Assembly: GCA_016719925.1 (NCBI GenBank)
Contig: JADJYC010000002.1
Span: forward strand, 124,001-188,000
Source of the DNA: Crocinitomicaceae bacterium
Lineage (GTDB): Bacteria > Bacteroidota > Bacteroidia > Flavobacteriales_D > Crocinitomicaceae
Reading direction: 5' to 3'
Length of the DNA stretch: 64,000 nt
How positions within the stretch are numbered: the first letter of the stretch is position 1; every line of letters begins with the position of its first letter. Position numbers and translations under genes: made by a program. Shown in pieces: positions 44,301-53,307 of the stretch. Under the pieces are notes generated by a model that worked only from the letters and a program-made list of their open reading frames with translations, was not told the DNA's origin and made no database searches.

Positions 44301-44788
44301 AATTAGAAGGAATTTTAGATGGATTAAAAGCGCTGAAAAAAATTCTGATCATGGATACATGTCACAGCGGTGAGGTTGATAAGGATGATGTTTTCTTTGT
44401 TGAGACAACAGAAGAACAAGAGAGCAATGAAGATATTTCTTTCCGTGCCGTGGGTGATGCTGTTGTTCAAAAAGAAACCGGTGCAACACCCACCCGTCTT
44501 GCCGGAGAATTATTCAATGACCTGCGCAGAGGAACCGGTTCAACTGTTATTTCAAGTGCCGGCGGTGCAGAGTTTGCCATGGAAAGTGATGAATGGAGAA
44601 ACGGTCTTTTTACCTATTGTCTGATCAACGGATTACAAAGTAAAACTGCTGATTTAAATGGTGACGGATCTATCATGCTTCTTGAACTCCAGGAATATGT
44701 TGTTTCAAAAGTAACAGCTCTTTCAAACGGAAAACAAATTCCAAACACACGTATTCAAAATCTGGAGCTGGATTTCAGATTCTGGTAA
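41306..44788 (+). CDS. Exported WD40-propeller protein with a C-terminal caspase domain and EF-hand-like loop
   Basis: 1,160 residues. A signal peptide (LFFFTLLFLSLISFTQ) comes first. The first ~760 residues are WD40 repeats (ending WD, such as VKIWD, AMVWD, MKVWD, IRVWD, LTFWD), likely one or two propellers. After a linking beta domain the caspase-like (peptidase C14) domain starts at about 892 (KDLYVITIGTSEY). The dyad is His969 in AGHG and Cys1019 in DTCHSG. A 12-residue loop D1116-L-N-G-D-G-S-I-M-L-L-E1127 has acid or Asn/Ser at EF-hand positions 1, 3, 5, 7 and 12. Likely an exported protease, possibly Ca2+-controlled; target unknown. Partner gene follows after 2 bases. Confidence 0.85.
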   Translation: MRSSLFFFTLLFLSLISFTQEIEVITQEKIQGVITLISYSPDGTLIASGSAKENSVKIWDINSGKIIGKLEGHDAATTAIGFNKDGTLLFTSAKDDKAMVWDIVNWKLVDSINIGEPVSEFVCSATDPSLIYASTTGGKVLKWNLNDFQHPETLFKDEMPIMKIDVSTTHIVAGTSGGKVILYSLGSGQIEKAEKIHLASIKGLKFFNNGQGLISTGGGGLVHLWNINDLSESKHFTASATPIVAFDANVAKNRFVTASQNKEMKVWDFEGNLIFEFKGRTDENESSEMVNALTISPDGSTVASTGFRRTQSQKSRANDNVIRVWDMNRGSLLKTLGGSVNPIHTFDFHPVNNEVVTLGDDRTLTFWDFNLAERYGQFQLVEPKREIPPRRLNFSNVTKDPIGKIKRIKSGAIIGDITGGIKNTGKEVGTAVIKRSFSDREIIKYSSKGTFLITKLNGDEIRLYEFENRKPVYKRALWSYQMNINQMLTSPDEKYLAVLGSGDTAVSIISLETFEFVDKLATPGPDATRLKYVFEANSLAFSPDGKFLAVCFNTSKTYVFNVGTWTLAYENILPDNLGYSRGAFVNFSADGKYMVVNSMLGVKKYNTATFSPLEAEKLQINGHSAPMDKPSDYAITIFDDHIYYENLFTKSVVKGIHVSPKQITHISMSPKGKLGITFKSGQFMIVDPSNGAEDLMMVADGENYIMKTDENYYKVSKEGYDLVTFRIGNRAYPFEQFDAVFNRPDLVLKKMDCTDTALMTLYELAYQKRIKKLGLQPNTKVSLTDIPTIKITNTLAIPAVTEKSSVSASLEMADNKGLVSYNVYVNNVPLYGKKGKIIANKTTLKATEEIYLAHGLNKIQISCRNSAGYESLMQTVYVEKTGVQPKKDLYVITIGTSEYKDSRYNLNYAVKDAQDLVALMSTNPNGIYSSVKTKSLFNQDVTSTNVEALKTFLSTSKPDDVIMVFVAGHGVLDNNFDYYFGTHDMDFSNPSGKGLAYEKLEGILDGLKALKKILIMDTCHSGEVDKDDVFFVETTEEQESNEDISFRAVGDAVVQKETGATPTRLAGELFNDLRRGTGSTVISSAGGAEFAMESDEWRNGLFTYCLINGLQSKTADLNGDGSIMLLELQEYVVSKVTALSNGKQIPNTRIQNLELDFRFW

Positions 44789-44790
44789 TT

Positions 44791-45450
44791 ATGGAATTAG
44801 CTGAATTGCTTTGGGTTCCTTTATTCATAATTGCCGGGTATGCCATTTTTATTCTGGTAAAAAAGCAATCAGAAGAAGACGAATTTTTTTATCTCCACAA
44901 AAATTTATCTCAGGAAGCTTTAATCAGAAGAGTAGATATCTTGGCTAAGATTCACAACCGGGATTATTCAAAAGAAAAAGAAAAAATAAACCGGTATTTT
45001 CTGGATGGAAAGCTTTCAGAGAAGGAGCTGGAGTATCTTGAAGATATTATTACACGCACATACTTTGATTATTTCAGAAAAGGTGGAACGTCTTTTGCGT
45101 GGCGGGCTTCCGGAAAATTCACTTTCATTTCACTTTTTTTATCCGGTATTATGTCGGTTGCTGTTGTAATCAGTTATGTTATGGATCGCTCACCGGGTTT
45201 TTCTGATTTTATGACAGGACTTTTGGCATCGGTCATTTTATTTCCATTCACATACATTATGGTTCTGTTTTCACTTGGGTTGTTATCATTTCTGCTGAGT
45301 ATTCTTCGCTTTGTTTTCCCTGTTAAGGGCTCTCTCCTAAGGGCTACAGTATTTTCCGAAGAATTTATAAAAGCGCTGAAACCGGGAGGAAGATCTACTC
45401 AAATTGTTTTGCCGCCATCAAGAATTTTCCCGACAGGAACCATGTTCTGA
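44791..45450 (+). CDS. Membrane protein next to the caspase, unknown function
   Basis: 219 residues. An N-terminal hydrophobic segment (about 6-22), a charged linker of about 75 residues, then two or three membrane segments (about 108-130 and 145-180), and a basic C-terminal tail (GGRSTQIVLPPSRI). No recognised domain. It starts 2 bases after the caspase stop, so translation is probably coupled. A regulator or anchor of the caspase is an inference from location only. Confidence 0.6.
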   Translation: MELAELLWVPLFIIAGYAIFILVKKQSEEDEFFYLHKNLSQEALIRRVDILAKIHNRDYSKEKEKINRYFLDGKLSEKELEYLEDIITRTYFDYFRKGGTSFAWRASGKFTFISLFLSGIMSVAVVISYVMDRSPGFSDFMTGLLASVILFPFTYIMVLFSLGLLSFLLSILRFVFPVKGSLLRATVFSEEFIKALKPGGRSTQIVLPPSRIFPTGTMF

Positions 45451-45598
45451 TTCTCTTTTTTGTTTAGAATCAAATAATTTCCCGCAGATTTGCGCAGAAA
45501 AAAAACGCAGATCAAATTGATAATTTTCCTAAAACAAGAATTTTGCCACATGGCTCTTGCCTCTTTCCTATGCCTTTTGTCCTTAGCCCTTAAAAAAT
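45451..45598. repeat. Intergenic spacer with CGCAGAT repeats
   Basis: Between the convergent caspase-operon and TonB-receptor genes. CCGCAGATTTGCGCAGAAAA and a variant CGCAGATC occur at about 45482-45514, a unit seen often in Bacteroidota spacers. No promoter or convincing hairpin terminator was found. Confidence 0.35.
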
Positions 45599-47976
45599 CT
45601 AAAAATAAATCCGATACTGCCCGATTGGCAAAAACCCGGTTTGATAAGTAGTTTCAATTTGTCCGGAATAGACATTGTATTGTGTCCAGAAAATATTTTT
45701 GTAGTTGGTGATGTTCTGAATATCCGCAGCCCATTCCTGCGTTACTTTTTTACCAACCATTTTAAATGCAATACGGATATCACCCCGCTGATAATTCGGA
45801 TAACGCATAGCGTTGGTGTTTTGCAAGTCTCTGATTTCAGTATTGAAAAACTGACTTTCAGCCAACAGAATTTCAGTATATCTCCTGCCGCCGTTTAACG
45901 TGTACTTCACATCAAATGTCATAGAACATTGTTTCTTTTTTCCGGGTCTGAATTTAAGTTCATATCCAATCAGTGAATTAAAAGTGAAATTTCCGTTGAA
46001 AGCGGTATTATATTCTTTACCATCACTGGGTGTATATTTTGACTGATAAACAGAAGTGGTAATGAGAAAATAAAATCCTTTATCAAGAAATTTTTCCACC
46101 GTAAGTTCAGCACCGTAATTTCTTCCTTTACCGGTATTGAGCATATTGATTGGTAAAGCAGTATTGAAGTCACCGCCAAAATTTGCCATGGAAAACTGAG
46201 AGCTGTCACTGTCAACCGGCACGTCATACAAGTGCTGATAATACGCTTCAAGTTTTGCATAAATTCCGTAACGGAATGATCGCTGATAACTGAGAACTGC
46301 ATGATGACTTTTACTGAATTTCACTTCTTTATTCGGATTGATCATTTCACCATTTATTTTTTCCTGTCTGAAATACATTTCCATCGGCTGCATCTGACTG
46401 TGCAAACCATACCCTAAGCTCAGTCTGTCCTTCTCAGTAAAGCTCCATGAAAGCCCTGCACGCGGCTCTGCAATGGCTTCATTATTCAAGGTTAAAATCT
46501 GTCCGTGAACTCCCAGATTGATAGTTAGTTTTTGTGAAGGTCTTATCTGATACTGACCGTAAGGCTGAATTAAAAAAGTACTCCCTTTAAAAGAGCGAAG
46601 CACGTCATATGCGCTGTCATCATTTCTGTAAATTGAATCATTCAGATTGAGAAAATAAATATCATTGTGCAATCCGATTTTAAAATTTTGTTTTGCAGAA
46701 ATTTTTTTGTTGTAGTAGATGTCTGATGTCTGTTTTGAAATGGTTGAATTACTCATGAATGTCAGAAACGGATTTTCATAATTCAGATCAACGGTGTCAT
46801 TGATTATAAAATTCAGACTGGTTTGCATACCAGCTGAGATATTTAAAAATGCGGTTTTTCCAAGACGTTGTTTGTGATTAATTCCAACTGCGCCAACATT
46901 GGATTTATAATAGGTATTGCTGTTATCAAGTGTAAACAAATCCGTACTGTCTTCTGCATCTTCTGCCTTTAGTTGTACCACACTTGTTCCGCCAATTCCA
47001 AAAATACTCGTTGTTCCGTTTTTATGCGGGAAATTCAGTTTGAAACTTAAATCCTGATAATCGGGTGATGCACTTGTACCAATGTTAATTCCCAGATATT
47101 GAAAAATAAAAGTGTCGAATACCGGTAACTCAATAAAAATGAAGCCTGACTGCTGTCAGAAAACGGACCTTCAGCAAGCAACTCAGCGCCGTTAAAACCA
47201 AACTGAAACATATACTCATGTTGCTCATTATTACCTGTGCGCATTTTCAAATCAAACACACCTGCCGTTGCATTTCCATATTCTGAAGGAAAAGCGCCGG
47301 TTAAAAAATCAGAATTGGAAAGCACGTTATTGTTAAGCATACTGATTGGTCCGCCGGTTGTTCCAAAACGCGCGAAGTGATTTGGGTTGGGAATATCTAT
47401 TCCTTCCATGCGGAATAAAACACCTGCCGGAGAATTTCCACGAATCACAATATCATTTCTGGAATCATCAGTACCCTGCACGCCTGCAAAATTTTGTGCC
47501 ATTCGCGCAACATCATTATGCGCACCGGCAAAACGGTTTGACTCTTCCACACTGAATGAGCGGATACTGACGTTGGCCATTTTATTTACCGTTTCACCTT
47601 TTTTCTCTGCCGTTATTTCTACTTCGTTCAATGAATTCACCGCTTCTGTCATTTCAATATTCAAAACCATTTCTTTGGATGACACAGCCAGGTTTTGCAT
47701 TACAACAGGTTCGTATCCCATATAGGTGATTGAAACGGATTGTCTTCCAACAGGAACATTTTCCAGTCTGAACTGACCTTCAATATTTGTTACAGCACCA
47801 ATCACCGGATTGGATTCAAGCAGCACAACACGCGCACCAATGATTGGTTGAAGCGTTTGTTTGTCAATAACAGTTCCTCTGATTGTTTGTGTCAGATTCT
47901 GCGCCAATAAACCAAATGATGTAATGGAAAGTAGAGTAAGTAAGAATTTCATGCTGCCTATAAATTTGCGCGACAA
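45599..47976 (-). CDS. TonB-dependent receptor with carboxypeptidase-like N-terminal domain (frameshifted)
   Basis: About 790 residues. Signal peptide ending LLAQ, then a carboxypeptidase-regulatory-like beta domain (GTVIDKQTLQPIIGARV ... GQFRLENVPVGRQSVSITYMG), a plug domain (ARMAQNFAGVQGTDDSRNDI) and a barrel with a TonB-barrel C terminus ending FLPIGQYRIYF. The N-terminal regulatory domain is usual for Bacteroidota SusC-like or oar-like receptors. No SusD-like partner is adjacent, which is unusual for glycan transport. The frame breaks near 47120; the continuation reads TFIFQYLGINIGTSASPDY. Substrate unknown. Confidence 0.85.
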
Positions 47977-48105
47977 AAGTAGGTGTTAAATGCTAATTCT
48001 GAAAGTGTTGGAGTATAACCCTCCACTTTTTCAGGAGATATTTGTTCTTAAACGTTGTATCTGAGCATTACCAAAGATAAAATCTACCGGATTCGTGGAT
48101 TTTTC

Positions 48106-48113
48106 TAAATTTG
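48106..48113 (+). promoter_or_regulatory. Possible -7 element of gpsA
   Basis: TAAATTTG fits TAnnTTTG. A good -33 partner is not seen, and the start codon lies only about 12 bases downstream, so the element may be coincidental. Confidence 0.3.
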
Positions 48114-48124
48114 TTTTTCTGAAA

Positions 48125-49126
48125 ATGTCTACAGTAGATAAGAAAATAGCGGTAATTGGTGGCGGAAGCTGGGCTACGGCTATTATGAAGATGCTTACCA
48201 ATCAGAATCAGGTTGTCAACTGGTGGATGCACAATGAATCCTCTGCCACGCATATTCTGAAATACCGCCACAATCCAAAATACCTTCAGTCAGTTGAGTT
48301 TGATCTGGAAAGAATCAATATTTCAACGGATGTGAAAGAAATGATTACACCGGCAGATTATGTGATAATTGCAACTCCTTCAGCGTTTCTTTTTGACACA
48401 TTAAAAGATCTTCCCAAAGAACTGTTTAAAGACAAAGTTGTTTTCTCTGCGGTGAAAGGTATCATTCCTGAAGTGAATGAAATTCCCGGTCAGTTTTATC
48501 ACACGCATCTGGGTGTTCCGTATGAAAAAATCGGAATCATTTGCGGGCCTTGTCACGCTGAAGAAGTAGCTTTAGAAAGATTATCATACCTCACCATTGC
48601 CTGTCAGGATGAACGCCACGCAAAATACATGGCGTCACGACTTGAAACACGTTTCATTAAAACTACTTTATCAGATGATATTTTTGGTACTGAATTTTCA
48701 GCCGTACTGAAAAATGTCTATGCCATTGCTGCCGGAATTTGTTCCGGGTTAGGTTATGGAGATAATTTTATTTCTGTACTCATTGCAAACGCCATTCAGG
48801 AAATTGAAAATTTCATTGATGAAGTAAGTCCGATTCACCGTGACGTGAAATCATCTGCATACCTTGGTGATTTACTGGTAACAGCCTATTCAAAATTTTC
48901 ACGCAACCGTACATTCGGAATGATGGTTGGAAAAGGCTACTCGGTTAAAATTGCACAAATGGAAATGGATATGATTGCTGAAGGATATTACGCAACCAAA
49001 TGTGTGGTTGAAATCAATAAAGAATTTGGCGTGGAAATGCCTATTCTGGAGGCGGTTAACAACATTATCTATGAGCGAATTTCACCGGTAATAGAAATCA
49101 GATTGCTGAGTGAAAAGCTATCTTGA
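48125..49126 (+). CDS. gpsA: Glycerol-3-phosphate dehydrogenase (NAD(P)+)
   Basis: 333 residues from the ATG at 48125; an upstream ATG at 48095 is less likely. Rossmann motif VIGGGSWATAI, SAVKGIIPE and GTEFSAVLKNVYAIAAG (catalytic Lys) are intact. It reduces dihydroxyacetone phosphate to sn-glycerol-3-phosphate for phospholipid synthesis. No clear terminator before the next gene. Confidence 0.93.
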   Translation: MSTVDKKIAVIGGGSWATAIMKMLTNQNQVVNWWMHNESSATHILKYRHNPKYLQSVEFDLERINISTDVKEMITPADYVIIATPSAFLFDTLKDLPKELFKDKVVFSAVKGIIPEVNEIPGQFYHTHLGVPYEKIGIICGPCHAEEVALERLSYLTIACQDERHAKYMASRLETRFIKTTLSDDIFGTEFSAVLKNVYAIAAGICSGLGYGDNFISVLIANAIQEIENFIDEVSPIHRDVKSSAYLGDLLVTAYSKFSRNRTFGMMVGKGYSVKIAQMEMDMIAEGYYATKCVVEINKEFGVEMPILEAVNNIIYERISPVIEIRLLSEKLS

Positions 49127-49267
49127 TTCCTACATTCTGAATCAGGAAATTGATCAGGAAAAATATTCCAGGACCATTTCGATCCTGTTAAAGGTTATTA
49201 AAATATCCGTAAATCCCTGATTTCAACGGATTCATACCCCAAAAATATTCCCTAAATTCGCGGCATA

Positions 49268-50014
49268 ATGAATTTGTTTGATCACATAGGAAGATTTATC
49301 ATCATGCTCCGGTCGGTATTTACCAAACCGGAGAAGTGGAAAGTTTTCCGCAAACGCTTTTTTAATGAAGTAGATTACATTGTGATCAACTCCATTCCGC
49401 TGGTTGCATTTCTGTCTGTTTTCATGGGTGCGGTAATCAGTCTTCAAACAGCTTCAAACATGAGTTCACCCTTGTTGCCTGAATATACTATTGGTTATAT
49501 CACCAGACAATCAACCATTCTTGAATTTTCTCCAACCATTATTTCTTTGATCATTGCCGGTAAAGTAGGTTCGAATATTGCCTCTGAAATAGGAACCATG
49601 CGAGTAACTGAACAAATTGACGCGCTTGAAATTATGGGAGTGAATTCAATTGGATATCTGATGCTTCCAAAAATTTTAGCTACCATGATTTTTTTCCCTT
49701 TTGTTGTGATTGTATCCATGACATTAAGTTTAATTGGAGGATGGATTGCCGGAGTTCAGAGCGGACTTTACACCACTGAAACATACGTGTTGGGTATTCA
49801 GGCTTTCTGGTATGAAGATGCTGATGGATTATATTACGCATTGACAAAAACAATAGTATTCGCATTTTTACTTACTGCTATTCCAAGCTACTATGGTTAC
49901 TATACACGTGGCGGCGCACTGGAAGTAGGGCGCTCCAGTACAAAAGCAGTAGTTGCATCTTCTGTTGCAATTCTTCTTGCCAACTATGTTCTGACTCAAC
50001 TTATTCTTATCTGA
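49268..50014 (+). CDS. mlaE: MlaE-type ABC transporter permease
   Basis: 248 residues, about five transmembrane helices, with VGSNIASEIGTMRVTEQIDALEIMG, the conserved MlaE loop. It belongs to the MCE phospholipid-transport family, which moves lipids between membranes. It is followed directly by its ATPase (ATG overlaps the stop base). Confidence 0.9.
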   Translation: MNLFDHIGRFIIMLRSVFTKPEKWKVFRKRFFNEVDYIVINSIPLVAFLSVFMGAVISLQTASNMSSPLLPEYTIGYITRQSTILEFSPTIISLIIAGKVGSNIASEIGTMRVTEQIDALEIMGVNSIGYLMLPKILATMIFFPFVVIVSMTLSLIGGWIAGVQSGLYTTETYVLGIQAFWYEDADGLYYALTKTIVFAFLLTAIPSYYGYYTRGGALEVGRSSTKAVVASSVAILLANYVLTQLILI

Positions 50015-50775
50015 TGGTAGAAGTTAAGAACATAAATAAATCATTTGCCGGTACGCAGGTTTTATATGATGTATCTGCAAAGTTTGAACCGGGAAGGATG
50101 AATCTGATTATAGGCGCATCCGGTCAGGGAAAATCTGTAATGGCAAAATGTATAGTTGGATTACATGAGGTAGATGAAGGTCAGGTTATTTATGACGGCA
50201 GAGATTTTTCAGCCATGAACAGAAAACAGCGGACTGAAATCCGTAAAGAAATCGGAATGCTTTTTCAGGGAAGTGCTTTGTTTGATTCTTTGTCAGTTAT
50301 AGAAAATGTGATGTTTCCGCTGCGCATGTTTACCAATAAAACAGAAGAAGAAATGCGGGAGCGTGCTGCGTTTTGTCTGAACCGTGTGAATATTATCGGA
50401 AAAGATAATCTGCTGCCTGCCGAATGCAGTGGTGGGATGCAAAAAAGAATTGGTATTGCCCGCGCAATTGCCATGAATCCGAAATATCTTTTTTGTGATG
50501 AACCAAATTCAGGACTCGATCCCAAAACATCCATTGTGATTGATAACCTGATTCGTGAGTTAACGTATGAATACAAGATGACAACTATTGTTATCACGCA
50601 TGATATGAACTCAGTGATGGAGGTTGGTGATCACATTATTTTTATCAATCAGGGAAGAAAAGCCTGGGAAGGAAGCAATAAAGAAATTATCAGAACAGAC
50701 AACGAAGAGGTAATCAGTTTTGTTTACGCTTCCAGTTTCATGAAAAATCTGAGAGAGAAATTAATAAACAGCTAA
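50014..50775 (+). CDS. mlaF: MlaF-type ABC transporter ATPase
   Basis: 253 residues. Walker A GASGQGKS, Q-loop LFQG, signature SGGMQKR, Walker B LFCDEPNSGLDP, and the H-loop in VITHD. Start overlaps the MlaE stop base. It powers lipid transport with the upstream permease. No MCE (MlaD) gene is next to it; two unrecognised envelope genes follow instead. Confidence 0.92.
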   Translation: MVEVKNINKSFAGTQVLYDVSAKFEPGRMNLIIGASGQGKSVMAKCIVGLHEVDEGQVIYDGRDFSAMNRKQRTEIRKEIGMLFQGSALFDSLSVIENVMFPLRMFTNKTEEEMRERAAFCLNRVNIIGKDNLLPAECSGGMQKRIGIARAIAMNPKYLFCDEPNSGLDPKTSIVIDNLIRELTYEYKMTTIVITHDMNSVMEVGDHIIFINQGRKAWEGSNKEIIRTDNEEVISFVYASSFMKNLREKLINS

Positions 50776-50786
50776 AACAAATAACC

Positions 50787-51818
50787 ATGAGTGAAGAAGA
50801 GAAAAAAACGTTCATTGATCCGTCTGCAATAAAAGGTCAGGTGCCTTCTGCTGCAAACGGAAATGAAGGAAGCGGAAAGAAAAGAGACGGGTTGTATATC
50901 ATTATCATTCTGCTGCTGCTGCTTGCAGGAGGATATATGGGATACCTGATTTCTGAAAAAAACAAATCACTGAATGAGTGCACCAATGAAAATACTGCGC
51001 TCGTTACTGAAATGGAAGAACTCAACCTGATGATGGCAGATGAAGGAATGGCCATTGGAGAAAGTCTTCGTCAGAATTTGCAGAACATGATTTCCCAGTA
51101 TGATGATCTTGAAATTCAGAATCAAACCATGGCAGACAGTATTCAGGCTCAGAAGGATAAAATTACCTCTCTGATTCAGGAACTGGATGACGCAAAAGGT
51201 GACAAAAAACACTACATGAGTAAAGTGTATATGTTGCAGAAAGAAACTGAAACATTGCGTTCAATTATGAAAGATTATATCCGCACCATTGACTCTTTAA
51301 ATCAGGTGAATCAGGGATTGGTAGTAGATCTTGATGCAACAAAGGAAAACCTGAACGACATGACCAGTGAGAGAGATGATTACAAAACACAATCAGAAAA
51401 CCTGACTGAAAAAGTAAACAAAGGTTCTAAACTATCTGCGTTCTCTTTTCTTACTGAAGGCATAAAAGAAAAAGGTACAGGATCATACAAAGAAACTGAC
51501 CGCGCTGAGAGCTGTACACACATCCGTTCATGTTTTACTATAGGTGAAAATACAATAGCAACACCGGGGGATAAAACTCTTTATATGCGCGTGGTTACTC
51601 CGGGCGGATCAGTTTTATATACCAGCAATAATAACACCTTCAAAGCAGGTGATCAGTCCCTGTTATATTCAGATAAAAAATCTATCAACTATCAGAATCA
51701 GCAGATTGATGTATGTGTTTTCCACCGTTTGAGCGGAACCATAGAAAAAGGAAATTATGTATGTCAGATTTATTGTGAAGGTGTAATTATTGGATCAGAT
51801 ACTTTTGTGCTTAAATAA
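50787..51818 (+). CDS. Membrane-anchored coiled-coil protein in the mla cluster, unknown function
   Basis: 343 residues. A disordered N-terminal 33 residues, one transmembrane helix (about 36-54, IIIILLLLLAGGYMGYLI), a long coiled coil (about 60-220, repeated leucines and E/K/Q), and a C-terminal beta-type domain (about 225-343) with C-x3-C-type cysteines near HIRSC. The position right after mlaF and the TM-plus-periplasmic-domain design suggest it might stand in for an MCE partner, but there is no MCE-like sequence. Start 11 bases after mlaF. Confidence 0.55.
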   Translation: MSEEEKKTFIDPSAIKGQVPSAANGNEGSGKKRDGLYIIIILLLLLAGGYMGYLISEKNKSLNECTNENTALVTEMEELNLMMADEGMAIGESLRQNLQNMISQYDDLEIQNQTMADSIQAQKDKITSLIQELDDAKGDKKHYMSKVYMLQKETETLRSIMKDYIRTIDSLNQVNQGLVVDLDATKENLNDMTSERDDYKTQSENLTEKVNKGSKLSAFSFLTEGIKEKGTGSYKETDRAESCTHIRSCFTIGENTIATPGDKTLYMRVVTPGGSVLYTSNNNTFKAGDQSLLYSDKKSINYQNQQIDVCVFHRLSGTIEKGNYVCQIYCEGVIIGSDTFVLK

Positions 51819-52438
51819 TGAAATTCATTTTCAATTTAATTTTAGCATTGCTAACCGTAAACGGAATCTCTCAAAAAGATTCCGTTTACTTTTATGAGAC
51901 AGAAAAATTCTGGGAAGATCAGAATGCGCATTATGCAGATAAAGAATCTTCACCGCTAGGCAAAAAAGCGCGCAAAGAATTTACAGGACACCTGCGTTAT
52001 GAATTTAATCCTGACTACGTGATTACGGCAGGATTCCAGCGCATTGTAAATGGTGATACAGTTGTGATGAAAACTTCAGCTGACACTGAAAAATCGTATA
52101 TCAAATATGCCCAGCTGCATTTCAATCTGGGAAGAAGTCATTGTCATCTCTATGTTTACCAGAGTCTTTCTATGAGAGAAATAGAAGAGTATAAAAATTA
52201 TCTCTTTATACCTTTTAAAGATCTCACCAGCGGAAATGAAACCTACGGTGGCGGAAGATATTTGGATGTTCTGATACCGGAAGGCAATCAAATTGTCATC
52301 AATTTTAACCTGGCTTACAATCCATACTGCGCTTATACTGATGGATATTTCTGTCCGATTCCTCCGGCAGAAAATACGTTAAATATTGAAGTGAAAGCTG
52401 GTGCGAAAACGCCAGTGATAAGCGCCAAAGGAAACTAG
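51818..52438 (+). CDS. Secreted protein of unknown function
   Basis: 206 residues with a signal peptide (IFNLILALLTVNGIS). No recognised domain; Tyr- and Phe-rich beta-type sequence (LHFNLGRSHCHLYVYQSLS, YLDVLIPEGNQ). The ATG shares one base with the previous stop, so it is translationally coupled to the coiled-coil protein. A third component of the same envelope system is likely. Its stop overlaps the stop region of the convergent minus-strand gene. Confidence 0.6.
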   Translation: MKFIFNLILALLTVNGISQKDSVYFYETEKFWEDQNAHYADKESSPLGKKARKEFTGHLRYEFNPDYVITAGFQRIVNGDTVVMKTSADTEKSYIKYAQLHFNLGRSHCHLYVYQSLSMREIEEYKNYLFIPFKDLTSGNETYGGGRYLDVLIPEGNQIVINFNLAYNPYCAYTDGYFCPIPPAENTLNIEVKAGAKTPVISAKGN

Positions 52439-53257
52439 TTTCTCAATACTTTAATATCCTTTTATAAACTTTTGGCTGTTCAGAAAATTCAGCTCGAGAA
52501 AATAAGTTCCGCTTTCAACGTGATTTAATGGAATTTCCGAAATTCCCTCTGGATTAAATTCTTCATAAATAACTCTGCCATTCAAATCAAAAATGATGAC
52601 TGAGTTTATTTTTTCAGAAGACTGAATATTTAAATGATCGTTAAAAGGAATTGGATAAATTAAAATTTCATTGTCAGACAGCGATAATAATTCCAGATTT
52701 CCAACAATGAAATCAACAACAACGCCGCATCCTAATTCATTATTTAGCGTGAGTGTATATTCTCCAAAACAAACGTCTGACAGAGAATCCTGACCAACAC
52801 CATCAGGTCCGCCCGGATTCCAGAAAAAAGAAAGATTATCATAACTGCCACCATAATTAAGGACAGTATCAATAACAACATAACCATTACAGCTATCAAT
52901 TTCTGAAGGTAAACTGATATTCATAACCACCTGCATTTCGTCAACATCCGGGACATAAATGGAATCATTCAATTCACAATCTGCACTATCCACTGCGTAA
53001 AAAAAATACCAACCCGGACAAAGGCAATTTGGACACGTTCCTGTTGCCCAAGGATCCATATATATTGCACCAGATTCATCTGTCATTACAACATTCACAC
53101 CTGTATTATATCCAACAACTACACCTGAAATACCAGCATCACAATAACCGGGGCATGTAGGATTCGTAAATGTGAGATTGAGTTCAAAGTCATCGCATTG
53201 AGCAACAGAACGCAAAGCAAAAAGAAAAGAAAAAAGAAATACAACCGAACCGCGCAT
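52435..53257 (-). CDS. Secreted T9SS-tailed protein, C terminus frameshifted
   Basis: About 270 residues: signal peptide (VVFLFSFLFALRSVAQC), SprB-like cysteine-containing repeats (LTFTNPTCPGYCDAGISG), and a T9SS type A tail (ILIYPIPFNDHLNIQSSEK...GTYFLELNF). Near 52463 an extra base shifts the last residues; the standard ending KFIKGIKVLRN would stop at 52435. Function unknown; export and surface display are expected. Confidence 0.72.
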
Positions 53258-53307
53258 GAAAATTCTTTACAGGTCAGACGCAATATTCAATTTTCAGGTT
53301 GCATCTA

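Noticed and set aside
41306..45450. The caspase locus as part of an antiviral defence island
   Set aside because: The protein has a signal peptide, and its neighbours are cell-wall, metabolic and transport genes; no nuclease, reverse transcriptase, cyclase or integrase is near. Defence remains possible but unsupported.
49127..49200. Possible hairpins after gpsA (CAGGA/TCCTG)
   Set aside because: Stems of five bases with long loops and no T run are likely to be chance.
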